Counted from the first letter of the stretch, positions 17,422 to 26,755 are shown. The stretch is DNA of 31,064 nucleotides from Phaeodactylum tricornutum CCAP 1055/1 (GCF_000150955.2 NW_002238039.1:1-31064), one strand, 5' to 3'. A program made the numbers and translations. Notes: generated by a model from the letters alone, not told the origin.

Positions 17422-18806
17422 ATTGCGGCATGCAACTTTGAGGGCGGGCCTTTCTTGTCTGTGGCATTAGGTTCAGATCCTTTTGGAATTGGTTTTCCAT
17501 TGGAATCCTTTTCGAGTCCGTATCCCTTGCATTCGCTTGCCAAATGCATGCCCCAAGCTTGGTGGTTAGTACAGAACTTAATCTTGTCTCCATCAAAAGT
17601 CTTCGTGTGAGGTTCCGACGCGCTTGGCTTCTTTAGTGAAGCATACTTGTCCGTTTTCGGTTTATCGGATTTCTTCCCTTTCTTCTTCTTCCCTTTTGAG
17701 TCACCCTTAGCTTTAGACTTAGGTTTCTCTGACTTCTTTGCCTGAAGTTCCTTGACTTGGGTAGTTAGAGCTAGAATCTTCGCTTCGCTTTCGGATGGGG
17801 CATCCCACTCTCCTTTCTCCACCAAAGTTCGATATTTGATAGATGCTTGCGACATTAAAATTTCCGGCTCCAAAAAGACTGTTCCCTCCTCAAATTCGGC
17901 TTTCTTCTTGCGGATGTATTCCAAAAATTGCGTATCCTTGGCCGCTTCGTATCCTTTGAAAAGATTCGGAAGTAAATCAAGAGTTTGTTCGCCGCGAGCT
18001 GTCAGAGCGTGGAGCTGCTCATAAACATACTCATTGAAAAGAGTAACATTGTGTTCCGCGAGAGACTCCATGTATGAGTCAAGCTTGCTAAGTTTCGTGC
18101 ACACATGCATTGTCGTCGCATTCGTATCAATGTATGCTTGTCGAATGATTACCTTGAGCATTGCGACTCCAGATGGCTCACCTGCAACCGTCCATTCAGT
18201 TTCGTAGAGATCGATTTTCGCCATTGCTTCGTGCGTGAGCGATACTTTCAAGCACTGGTAGAGTGCCTCATCATCTTGGACTTCGCGAGTTTCGGTGTTC
18301 GCAAATGTACCGACATAGTTGCGGATGTGGGGAAGGGAGATTTGACCGTATTCCTTGATGAGCAACTTGCTGGCGCCGTTCGGAATAGTGATGTTATTTG
18401 GAATTTTGAGAATTCCGTTACTTCCGTGTCCATGCCGTCCGTGCTCTCGAGCCCTGAGTGCCAGGCTCGAAAGTAGAGGTGTGAGAGCACCTGCCTTGAT
18501 GTCGAATTCAGTTTTCGAGAGCGGCTTCGTTGCCGAAACATAAAGCTTCGCGATCTTCGGAATGCTGTAGTCCAATATCGCCCGACGTCCCTGCGAGAGA
18601 CTGGGTGAGATGGAAAAGCGTGGAGTTTGATGGACGCGAATGACTTGTGCTGGAAGACTGGAGCCGTTGCTGGGTTCCGTTCCTGCGTCGTCGTCGTCTT
18701 CGCCATCGTCGTCTGAAGGAGGTGGATCTCCTACGGACGGATCGTCGGCTCCGACGGGACCTCCCTCTGAGGGGGGTTGTACCCTGACTGATCTAGTGCT
18801 GACCAT
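17417..18806 (-). pseudogene. gag of outer copia element, interrupted by nested insertion
   Basis: 463 codons from the ATG at 18806 to the insertion point. After the insertion, 17 more codons and a TGA (13182-13180) complete the frame. The N-terminus is acidic and Pro/Asp-rich, the central part (about 75-330) is the helical capsid-like region, residues 355-395 are very Lys-rich (nucleic-acid binding), and a zinc-knuckle variant CTNHQAWGMHLASEC (Cys412, His415, His421, Cys426; C-x2-H-x5-H-x4-C) follows. Without the insertion gag is in the same frame as pol. In the present sequence it reads a further 17 codons into the nested LTR, to 17364. Gag would form the virus-like particle that packages the element's RNA. 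Confidence 0.88.
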
Positions 18807-18826
18807 GGGTATTGCTTGCTGTGTCT

Positions 18827-18840
18827 GCGCAGCGGAAGCA
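18827..18840 (-). other. Primer-binding-site candidate of outer element
   Basis: On the plus strand GCGCAGCGGAAGC lies one base from the 5' LTR (followed by A, then TGTTGC). This 13-base string is the D-arm of eukaryotic initiator tRNA-Met, so the element RNA is complementary to an internal part of that tRNA rather than to its CCA end. Copia elements of animals are known to prime from a half initiator tRNA. Here the apparent end is in the D-arm, not the anticodon loop, so the exact primer form is unclear. Confidence 0.6.
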
Positions 18841-19303
18841 TGTTGCTTTAGCAGTAGTATTGCACCACTTACTAGGGCGTTTACGACAATCTAACGTTTG
18901 AGTGCATTCAATCACTAGATTATAGTTTACATTGCGCGTATAATCTATACTGTTTCCTGCTTGTTGGAAACCATACTAAATCCGTGGGACTTGACGTATG
19001 AAAATGAATGTGGTGAGATCCAATGTTAGAATTGGAGTTCTTGCCAATCTCACGTAATTCTGTGTAGAGAGATTCGTTCTATTCCCTTTTGAAATGTAAA
19101 TGCTGCTTTCGTGAACCCTTTTTGATTCAGGCTCCTTTCACATATTGACCTTGACTAATGTACCGCGACACTTGGGTTTCTTGGTTAGGTTCATCCGTCG
19201 CTTGGGTCATAAGGAAGAGTTGTCCACGTATGACGAAACATGAATTCGTATACATATGAAAAGTCTCTCCACTTCTGTCACCTAAATTTGTTAATAAGTA
19301 ACA
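18841..19303 (-). repeat. 5' LTR of outer copia element
   Basis: 463 bases, TGTTGC to GTAACA on the plus strand. It promotes minus-strand transcription; gag starts 35 bases after it. Compared with the left copy it has TTTGAG for TTCAAG, TCACTA for TCGCTA, CTAATG for CTAGTG and one extra T. Confidence 0.96.
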
Positions 19304-19308
19304 CGACA
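19304..19308. repeat. Target site duplication of outer element, right copy
   Basis: CGACA, identical to 8469-8473. Confidence 0.93.
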
Positions 19309-19656
19309 TCGCTCAGAAATGGATACCTCTGCTTCGAAGCGGATGGAATAATGTAAGACCTGCGAATCCTTGAATCGAAAGCATGTTTCCAGTGATTGCG
19401 TTAGGTTGACGGACCGGAGCCTGCGACGTGACCGACCAATTGAAATGGGCCCCTTCCCCCTCATTGGGTGCATCTATACTAATAAAGGAGTAGAAAGATT
19501 ACTTTGCCTGTGAACTAGGTTATTGCGATGGACCCGCAAGGGCAATGCCGACAACAGTCGAAGAAAAAACATGACACGACAACAGGTACAAACCATCACT
19601 ATCTTCCTATCGATCCGTGCCTGCTTTCGGACCAACGAAAGGCTTGCGGCACGGAT
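19309..19656. other. Non-coding spacer with diverged copy of 24609-24993
   Basis: From about 19405 the sequence follows 24609-24993: shared strings include GAGCCTGCGACG, TGAACTAGGTTATT, CCGCAAGGG-AATGCCGACA, GCCTGCTTTCGGACCAAC and AAAGGCTTGCGGCAC. About 140 bases present in the other copy (24765-24900) are missing or replaced here. The first 95 bases (19309-19404) show no match I can see. No gene is recognised. Confidence 0.75.
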
Positions 19657-20417
19657 ACGAAAGCATCTACCGTGTAACTGTTCAGCTAAACGGTGTTATA
19701 TCCATGACTGACGCTCGCATTGTTTCCAATAAGAAGTGAAGGTCTCACGGATATGGCACGACGTACGGATTACGTCACGAAGAAGGAACCTCCCAACCAA
19801 AATCTGGTGAAATTCTTGTTGACAGTGAAAGCAGATGAAATACAATCCCGACATTTTCATCCAGCTGAACGGATCACGCGATCGGTTGTCCCACAACCCG
19901 GCGCTGGTCGGACCTTCATCGGCTTTCGGACATTTCGAACAACTGACCTGGCGAATTTTCTTGCGGCACCTTTTGTACCTGCAGTCGAACGGGAAGCATA
20001 GATTTGCAGGATCAGACGCTGAAAACATTTAATAAAGAACTTCCGCAATTTGTCGGGATCGTCATGCGCCATTCTTTGGATCATTCGTTCGGTTTGCAAC
20101 GAACTGCGTCCGATCGAGATGCGTTGGAGGGCAAGCTGGAAGTCGAAGCTGCCGCGGCCGCGGCACATGGTGTCTCACGTATACCTGTTGAGAAGCAACA
20201 CGACAAAGCATGCGATGACAACTCCGACCCTTCGCTTGAAATGAAGAAGGCGAGGCGTATCATCGGATTTGCTCGGTTTATGGCAAAGTGAGTAGTTTCT
20301 TGAAGTATTCCGTTATTCGCATCAGCAAGACGTTTCTAATGTCTTCTTCTTTGCTTTGAGCCGCCAGAATTCTATGAAAAGCTTTGCCTCAATAGTTAAA
20401 GGCGTCGAAAACGCATG
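19656..20417 (+). pseudogene. Decayed partial copy of the GHKL-ATPase (DUF3684-like) gene
   Basis: This matches 27604-28370 of the gene at 26756-31064: nearly every stretch aligns, for example CAACCCGGCGCTGGTCGGA, GCAGATGAAATACAATCCCGAC and GTTGAGAAGCAACACGACAAAGCATG. The frame is broken by small deletions and stops (TGA at the AATAAGAAGTGA deletion near 19733-19738, and TAG in GAAGCATAG near 19998). The intron after MAK is still present (GTGAGTAG at 20288, acceptor CCGCCAG ending 20367), so the copy arose at DNA level, not through RNA. It stops at about 20417, right where the SET-domain frame begins. Short ORFs such as 19720-20001 are remnants. Confidence 0.88.
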
Positions 20418-20446
20418 CAAATACCAGAACACGACAACGGTATTGC

Positions 20447-22366
20447 GTGCTGAGTACTTTGGGTAAAGACACGAACCTGGGAATCTACACGGGCAAGGCA
20501 CTCCGGACGGACGACGTTGTCAACTTTCCAGAAATCGCCATTCCGCTGCTCTTCCGCGAATGGGGCGAGCACGTCGAAGGGGTTGCCGACGGTACACTCT
20601 GGGATCGCTACATCTGGGAAGGCGAAGTCGCCGATTTGGAAACCTACACCGATCGCAACCGCATCGACAACCGCGCCGTCTTTGTGCCGGGCGTTGGCTG
20701 CACTGTCAACTCGGTACTCGACATGAACAACATTGAGAGCACGCACGGATCCACCTACGATACCGCTGGCTTGCACCGATCGCGGGATCCCGGTACCGGT
20801 GCCTTTTCGCCCTACCACAGCGCGCTTACTACCGCCGTCACCGATATTGCCCCCGGCGCCGAGCTGTTCGCCTCCTACGGGGACTACTGGGTACCGTCCA
20901 TTCCGGGAGTGCAAGTCACACTCGATGAAGTCCTCGACGTGACCGAAGACTTCTTGCAGAACGATTTGTACGAATTTGTGCAGTCGCACCGTGACGCCGA
21001 TGCGCTCACTCCCGACGTCAAGGAAGCGCTCTTTGCTTTTGTCAAGGACTTTCCCCTGCCCAATCAGCCTTTTTCTAATCTGCCTCGCAACGTTCCCTGG
21101 GCCGACGTCGAACGGGCTATCCACAAAGCCGTCACACACCGCAAACACACTGATACGACAACTGACAATGTTAGCGGCGAGTCCTCCGTTGCACGACAGT
21201 TCATTCGGGAACAGTCGATCCGTGATCTAGCCTGGTTAGACGAACACGGCTACTGTCAGGATCATCTGCGACCAGGTCGCTCCACACTACCCCAAGCCGG
21301 ACGCGGGGCTTTTGCTACCCGTAATCTCCCGGCCGGAAGCGTAGTCGGCTACGCCCCGCTCATTCATATTGGACTGCACGGGCGCGAAGTTTTACGTATC
21401 ACTTATCCTCCCAGCGAACACGATCATCACGTTGGGAACGTAGACATCGACGGTGAGAACGGCACGACACCGCGCACCAATTACGATCTTGTCCTCAACT
21501 ACAGCTTTGCCCATCGCAATTCAACCGTCATACTTACACCCTACGGCGGAATGGTAAACTATATCAATCACGGTAGTACAACTAGCGGGCGTGCCAACGT
21601 ACAGGTGCGGTGGCCGGACAAATCCTTGATCGCTCACGTCCCATCCTGGCTGGAACAAGACCCCATTTTCTTGTCGGAAACCGTCGAAAAGATTGGCCTA
21701 AGCTTCGAGTACGTGGCTTTGCGTGATATTTCCGAGGGCGAAGAAGTCTTCATGGACTACGGTCCCGAGTGGGAACAAGCTTGGCAGACTCACGTGGAAC
21801 AATGGCAACCTGTCCCCGACGCGGAACGGTACCAACATACTTCAGAGTGGAAGGACCTGATTGGTAAAGACGAGCGCGGTGATTCTAACATGGTGTTGCG
21901 TACGATGGAAGAGCTGGAGTCCAATCCGTATCCTCCCAATGTTGTGACCATGTGTCGGGACAGCTACCGTGTAACGCAAGCTGGGACGTTTGAATGGTTA
22001 CCCGTCCTCCGACAAGGACACGAAAGGGTGTACTGCAACGTGCTTGAGAGGAAACAGTACAAATCGGAAGCGGATGATTCTGTTGCCAACGACGAAAGCA
22101 ACCCCTCTGTAACGCTGTACGTAGTGGCAATGCAAGTTGGGAGCGCTCGCGATAACCGGGTCGAGGAGAGATCGGATGCTGACGAAGTTGGTGACGCTGA
22201 CGAATGGATTGTAGTGGAGCGGGTCCCTCGGGAAGAGATTTTTGTATACGACCGGGCTTTTTCGGCGGATTGGCATTTGCCAAACGTTTTTCGACATCCC
22301 ATGATGATTCCGGATTACGTAATGCCACTCGCATGGATGAACGGGCCGCCAGAGGATGCTTTTTAA
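20447..22366 (+). CDS. Tandem SET-domain protein, 5' end apparently lost
   Basis: Frame of 639 codons with two SET-like domains, probably a protein lysine methyltransferase of a diatom-expanded family. Domain 1 (about 8-147) has LGIYTGKALR, VPGVGCTVNS..NNIES and PGAELFASYGDYW. Domain 2 (about 283-470) has AGRGAFATRNLPAGSVVGY, the asparagine block MVNYINHG (classical NHSC) and EGEEVFMDYGPEW (classical GEELxxDY). The frame opens with GTG at 20447. It extends in phase up to a TAG at 20393 but contains no ATG there; the first in-frame ATG is 20723, inside domain 1. Homology to the pseudogene ends at about 20417, so the original start, possibly with a signal peptide, looks deleted by the duplication. 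A short upstream exon cannot be excluded. Whether it is active is doubtful: the usual Cys after NH is absent in domain 2. Confidence 0.75.
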   Translation: MLSTLGKDTNLGIYTGKALRTDDVVNFPEIAIPLLFREWGEHVEGVADGTLWDRYIWEGEVADLETYTDRNRIDNRAVFVPGVGCTVNSVLDMNNIESTHGSTYDTAGLHRSRDPGTGAFSPYHSALTTAVTDIAPGAELFASYGDYWVPSIPGVQVTLDEVLDVTEDFLQNDLYEFVQSHRDADALTPDVKEALFAFVKDFPLPNQPFSNLPRNVPWADVERAIHKAVTHRKHTDTTTDNVSGESSVARQFIREQSIRDLAWLDEHGYCQDHLRPGRSTLPQAGRGAFATRNLPAGSVVGYAPLIHIGLHGREVLRITYPPSEHDHHVGNVDIDGENGTTPRTNYDLVLNYSFAHRNSTVILTPYGGMVNYINHGSTTSGRANVQVRWPDKSLIAHVPSWLEQDPIFLSETVEKIGLSFEYVALRDISEGEEVFMDYGPEWEQAWQTHVEQWQPVPDAERYQHTSEWKDLIGKDERGDSNMVLRTMEELESNPYPPNVVTMCRDSYRVTQAGTFEWLPVLRQGHERVYCNVLERKQYKSEADDSVANDESNPSVTLYVVAMQVGSARDNRVEERSDADEVGDADEWIVVERVPREEIFVYDRAFSADWHLPNVFRHPMMIPDYVMPLAWMNGPPEDAF

Positions 22367-22500
22367 TTACTCGAATTACGACTCTAGGTTTGTACAACTT
22401 GGCTAGCCCCAAATTAGACAGTACATGTGTATCTTTTGATGCATCAATAGGAGAAGAAACAATACTTACTATCTCACCCTCTACACCACCACTGACATTA

Positions 22501-24077
22501 TCAGCATTGGTAGTGAGCCACACTAACACTGCTTGTGTCTTCCATTTCCACTGAGTTTGGAGTCCCTTCATCCATGGAGGACCCCTCTTCTGCAACAGCA
22601 TCCACAACATTATCAGTTCTACTAGTGTTGGCTCCTCCCACACTACCACTGCTCGCGTCTTCCATTTGCACCGAGTTTGGAGTCCCTTTGTCCATGGAGG
22701 ACCCCTCTTCTGCAACATCAACCACAACAGCATTTGCAACTGCAGCCCTGGAGACCCGAACCAATCTGCCACTAGATTCCTCCATTGGGGATCCCACACT
22801 GCTTGTCAATACCGTATTGCTATTCTCTTCCATGGATAGCTCAACATCCTCAATGTCAGTGCTCTTTTCCTCCTTTGTCTCCTTCGCATTGGCAACCTGG
22901 ACTGCGACGCCAGCATTTGTTGCATTTGTCTTGCTATCCCCAGCCTGCAAACCAGCAATACCACTACCATTGCCATTACCAGAAAGACTTGAGATCTCAT
23001 CTGATCCCTTGGTGTCAATACCTGCCAGTATATTTGGCACAACAGTGCGTCGCACAGGGAGGCGATAATTGCTCCAGTACACACGCACTGCGTCCACGGG
23101 AAGTAACACAACCCTGCGCCCGTGTTCAACTGCCTCGTCGCGCTCGTCCACAAGCATTCGTCCCAAGGACACCTGAAAATCAAGAAAAAGTGCCAATGGC
23201 TGCAAAGCCACTTCGCCGTCGTCGTTGCTGATCATATAAAAGAACTGTTCAACAACAAATGGAGGAACCTGCAAGCGAGTAAAGGCAGCATCCGCGTCAC
23301 AAAGGATATCTTCATGTTCGGACATGGTCAATAAGAGCTACACAACAGGACGACAGCTGTGAGGCATACACACAGTTAGCAAAAGTACCAGACCATCCAA
23401 CTTACGACACAACACACTCAAGCCAAAACAATGATTCCGCAGCAACACAGATATTCGTGCCAAACGGGCAAATTTGGCAAACGAGACTTCGTGCCCTCAC
23501 AAAATCAAAGTTCACCTTGCGACACAAAGGAGCCAACCACAGCCCACAACAAACAAATCCATACTAGGCTGCCTGGCAATATATCGTTAACAAATCACCC
23601 GCGCAATCCACATATACGAGTACGAGTACCAGTAGCAGTACCAGGTAGGCGGGAGCAATTCCCTCCCATTGCCTACGGGAAAAATCCCGCAACACACACG
23701 GACACGCACAAACCGAGCCCAGTACATAACATACTCCTTTGTACCCACACACCATGGATACCTTAGAGTTACCGGAACACATCAAACAACTTACTGTAAA
23801 CATCACACACCATTCACTGTCAACATACATCATGCATGACACACATGACTAGAACACTAAATATCTAACTTACCTTCCGACGCTCCTCGGAGACGTTCGA
23901 CGCCCTCACTGTCGTTGTACTCGTACTGCAAACGGAGAACTCTTCCTCTCCGTCAATTCCGCCCATTCCGGCATCGTCTCTGTCACAGTGCTCTTGCGTA
24001 GAAGGAAAACATGCCGTAGTGCGTGTTGGCAACACTGGCAAGTGTTCTGCACAGTTCCAGCTAGAAATAGTCGCCAT
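22501..24077 (-). CDS. Hypothetical protein, two exons, unknown function
   Basis: Predicted join of exon 1 (24077-23874, 68 codons from ATG, ending EERRK) and exon 2 (23337-22501). The donor is GTAAGT at 23873-23868 and the acceptor TTGTGTAG ends at 23338, a 536-base intron that keeps the frame (phase 0) and gives about 345 residues. If unspliced, exon 2 has its own ATG at 23325. Exon 1 is Cys/Ser/Thr-rich with an acidic patch. The start of exon 2 (VPPFVVEQFFYMISND..., LFLDFQVSLGRML, VDAVRVYWSNYRLPVRR) looks like a small folded domain that I do not recognise. The C-terminal half is low complexity and acidic, with a 40-residue repeat (EGSSMDxGTPNSVxMED). It converges on the SET gene (134 bases between stops). 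Existence of the gene is moderately supported, the splice model less so. Confidence 0.5.
22517..22735. repeat. 120-base tandem repeat, 1.8 copies
   Basis: Positions offset by exactly 120 agree closely: CACTGCTTGTGTCTTCCA at 22527 against CACTGCTCGCGTCTTCCA at 22647, and TCCATGGAGGACCCCTCTTC in both. A unit of 40 codons keeps the minus-strand frame. Confidence 0.85.
23338..23873 (-). other. Putative intron with microsatellite
   Basis: 536 bases with GT-AG ends on the minus strand, rich in CACA/ACAC. It includes a short imperfect GAGTAC/CAGTAC run at 23618-23642 (ACGAGTACGAGTACCAGTAG). Much longer than the 77-104 base introns of the gene at 26756, so the model is less certain. Confidence 0.4.
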
Positions 24078-25075
24078 TGCGGGCGATGACTTTCTATCTA
24101 TGTGAAAGGCGAGTGGATGCTGATACGTCGTCTTTCCTTGGGTTGGGGGAGATTTTTTGATTGCACGGACAGTGACAGTAATTACTGCTGGATTGTCGGT
24201 TCAGCTATCTTACATCAACTGCGCCTTTGTGTTTCACAGTCAATGAATAATATCGGACGACGCCACAAATAATATCACCATCAACAGAGTACTGGTACTG
24301 AATTGACAGTGAGTGATGTGAGTGATGTGATTGATTGTGAGTGTGAGCGTGCTCGATCGGTCGAAGAGTGACAGTGATAGAGACTGACCGTGACGGGATT
24401 GTGAGCGTGCTCGCTCTCCCTGGTGGGTTTTCGGTCGGATATTCTTTTTTCCATGAGAGTAAACTTTGTGATTAGAGAACGAACATACAGGGCAGGGCTA
24501 CTGAATCTAGAGCTACCAATAGCGGTACTAGCTGGAGAGTTGGAGTGGGATTTGGAACGCCGGCGTGGTATCCAGAGAGCACCCGGAGACACCAGGACAG
24601 ACATTTACTTTCGATGGACAGAGCCTGCGACGGGTGACCTAACAATTGAAAGGGTCCCCCCCCCCCCTTCATTGGGTGCAGCTATATTGGTAAAAGGGTA
24701 GAGAGATTGCTTTGTCCGTGAACTAGGTTATTACAATGGTCCCGCAAGGGAAATGCCGACAAGTTTTTTCCTTTGCGCTGGGATGGTAGTCGACTGAAAG
24801 TAGGTAGTTGGGCGACTGGCCGCCGTACGACCTCCTGTCACGCCGCTAACGTTAGATTGATGCAATGCAAAATGCCTTGCATGATCGAATTTGTGACAGT
24901 TGAACAAAACACATGACAAGACGACAGGTACAATCCATCAATATCTTCCCATCGATCCGCGCCTGCTTTCGGACCAACAAAAGGCTTGCGGCACTGATAT
25001 TGATAGGCTTTCCTTTCGTCACAGCATTCCTTAAAGAACACACACTTCATCAAGAGTCCTGTGTTATCAGTTATC
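24078..25075. other. Intergenic region containing source of the 19.4 kb duplication
   Basis: About 1 kb with no convincing gene. It holds the upstream regions of the minus-strand gene at 24077 and the plus-strand gene at 25076. Features seen: GTGAGTGATGTGA repeats at 24305-24330, TGTGAGCGTGCTCG twice (about 24341 and 24400), a run of 12 C at 24656-24667, and the block 24609-24993 that is duplicated at 19405-19656. The ORF at 24423-24701 has no ATG-supported product I recognise. Confidence 0.6.
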
Positions 25076-26290
25076 ATGCGGCGGCGACAGTATCTCTCCT
25101 CATCTGTTTTCGTCCTTTCTCTAACCGTGTCGACATTGTTTGGCTTCCGGCCCTTCTCGTTGCAACACCGGAAAGTGAAGCAGCCAAGATCATGGCGAAC
25201 AAGTTCAGCTGAGGTCGGCGCACAGATGTCGCTGTTGCCGACAGTCACTCCTCCCGAAACAATTAGGCCCAAGGGTGCCGAATCACTCCCCTTTCGAGCG
25301 GAGAACGTTTGGGAAAAGATGGCGTTAAAAATTGCAAAAGCGGACGAAGATCCATCGCAGCTAACAGACTTTGTCCAACTCGTTTCGATTCTACGCGTAG
25401 GCTTTCCAGCCCTCGCGCTGGCAATTGTTGCCAATCTTTCTTATCCTCCCATGTCTATGGCACTCGCAAACGTTATTGACGATTCCGGCGTTTTTGCGGT
25501 TATATCACAAGATGCTTCACAGTATATTCAGAATATTCTAACAACCTCAGGTCTTGTCTTTGCCCTTCTCGTCGGACAAACCTATTACTTTATGTACCAG
25601 CAGCAAGAAAAGATCTATTTAGCTCTCTTTCAAGAGGTCACAATAGCGAAATCGCTCGTAGAACAAGTCAGTTTAGTTTGTCGGGGTCGAGAAACACTAT
25701 ACAGCCGTATCATGGCATGTATAGATCGCTACGTCAAGGAAGATTTGACGCGCTTCAACGATAAAGAGCCCGCTGAACTCATTAGCGCTCGACCCTGTGA
25801 CGATCCACTCGAAGATATTCTGTACTTGACTAGTGTGGGCGAACCGTCCATTATCTATCAAACCGTGCGTTCTTTGCGCCAGGCACGTGCCTTTCGACTG
25901 GGGGCGTTACAACGCAAGTTGCCGGCATTGCACATGACCTTGCTGTGGGTATTGGGCGGGATTGTGCTATGCACGTTTCCATTATTGGGCGCTGGATCCC
26001 AGACCATTGGTGGAATGCGTATCCTGATAGTGCAAGCCTGGTATCTTTCGTTTATTGTGTTCGGCATGGCTTTGACGCTCGGTGTCATTTACGAGCTGCA
26101 GCGACCGGGTGAGAAGGGCGCCTACAATGCTCGTATGGTTTTGACCGTGATGGTGGCCGGCTTGGAGGAAGAATTGGCCCAGCGATTGAACGGGGACATT
26201 GGTTTGGTGTCATCGGATGGATGGCATGAACCTTCGATTGACGGGGATGGTGCCTTTGAAGAAGAATTATTGATGCCCAAAGAGTTTTGA
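25076..26290 (+). CDS. Four-helix membrane protein with plastid-type presequence, possibly DUF4239/bestrophin-like
   Basis: 404 residues from the ATG at 25076 (the frame opens with a GTG at 25061). Residues 1-23 are a signal peptide (MRRRQYLSSSVFVLSLTVSTLFG) followed by FRPF, the Phe of a diatom plastid-import motif, and then a basic Ser/Gln/Arg stretch. Hydrophobic helices are seen at about 107-125, 155-175, 286-306 and 314-340, two before and two after a soluble loop of about 110 residues. This 2+2 layout, with VIYELQRPGEKGAYN after the last helix, resembles DUF4239 (bestrophin-like) membrane proteins. It is pattern recognition only. The tail is acidic. The expected location is a plastid membrane; substrate or ion unknown. 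The duplicated block at 24609-24993 lies in its promoter. Confidence 0.75.
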   Translation: MRRRQYLSSSVFVLSLTVSTLFGFRPFSLQHRKVKQPRSWRTSSAEVGAQMSLLPTVTPPETIRPKGAESLPFRAENVWEKMALKIAKADEDPSQLTDFVQLVSILRVGFPALALAIVANLSYPPMSMALANVIDDSGVFAVISQDASQYIQNILTTSGLVFALLVGQTYYFMYQQQEKIYLALFQEVTIAKSLVEQVSLVCRGRETLYSRIMACIDRYVKEDLTRFNDKEPAELISARPCDDPLEDILYLTSVGEPSIIYQTVRSLRQARAFRLGALQRKLPALHMTLLWVLGGIVLCTFPLLGAGSQTIGGMRILIVQAWYLSFIVFGMALTLGVIYELQRPGEKGAYNARMVLTVMVAGLEEELAQRLNGDIGLVSSDGWHEPSIDGDGAFEEELLMPKEF

Positions 26291-26755
26291 TGTTGGACCT
26301 GCTGAGCCAAACGAGTATCATTTTGCGACTGTAGACGAATCGGGTATAATTTATTCCCAAAGGCCCGACGCTTTTGTACAGTACGCTCAAGCAATGATTT
26401 GCGGGACCTACAATCTGGCGAACTGGAGGGCAAAAGTCAAAGAAATTAGAACTATAATTGTCTATATTACAACTGATTCTTTCTTAACTCACTGTCAATA
26501 AAATAAGCCACGTACCAATTCCCTTCGTTGCCCCTGCAGTCCCGCGTTGAATGTGAGTAAAGAATAAAGCTACGACATTTGCCGTTTCCTATGGGTTGGG
26601 CTTCGTTTTGTTCTCTTCACTTCTTGAGTACGACGATAGAGGAAGAGCCCATCTCGACTCGAAAGACAAGCGTCAACGACACAGCAGTATTTGTGGTTCT
26701 CCTCTTCTTCATCTTTTTGCCCTACACGCAGGAGCTGCCAACCTAGGTTTCTCCG
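26291..26755. other. Intergenic spacer
   Basis: 465 bases between two plus-strand genes. It must contain the 3' end of the first and the promoter of the second. AATAAA-like strings occur near 26498 and 26563. No gene or repeat is recognised. Confidence 0.5.

Larger units (their letters stand above)
8474..19303 (-). mobile_element. Ty1/copia LTR retrotransposon (CoDi-like), host of a nested element
   Basis: Full-length element of 10,830 bases, or about 6,646 without the nested insertion and its duplicated target. It has 462/463-base LTRs (TG...CA), a 5-base target duplication, a purine tract next to the 3' LTR and a primer-site candidate next to the 5' LTR. The coding order on the minus strand is gag, protease, integrase, reverse transcriptase, RNase H, which is the copia order (integrase before RT). 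Gag and pol are in one frame from 18806 to 8962 once the nested element is ignored, about 1,886 codons, but the frame holds five internal TGA codons. By eye the two LTRs differ by four substitutions and one indel (about 99% identity), so insertion is fairly recent although the coding part is dead. Assignment to the diatom CoDi lineages is from overall style; the exact group is not determined. Confidence 0.95.

Noticed and set aside
16528-18840. Genuine tRNA genes at the tRNA-like strings
   Set aside because: Only 11-13 bases match at each place and no cloverleaf or B box follows; they are better read as primer-binding sites.
19720-20291. Small plus-strand ORFs as separate genes
   Set aside because: They are fragments of the decayed copy of the ATPase gene, broken by stops and small deletions.
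20396-21148. 250-residue minus-strand ORF
   Set aside because: It is the complement of the SET-domain coding region; the protein is Gly/Val-rich with no recognisable motif.
22535-23068. 177-residue plus-strand ORF, Ser/Thr/Pro-rich
   Set aside because: It is opposite the low-complexity repeats of the minus-strand gene; the composition follows from the repeat.
24423-24701. 92-residue plus-strand ORF in the intergenic region
   Set aside because: It crosses the poly-C run and the edge of the duplicated block, and its counterpart at 19.4 kb is not open; no motif seen.
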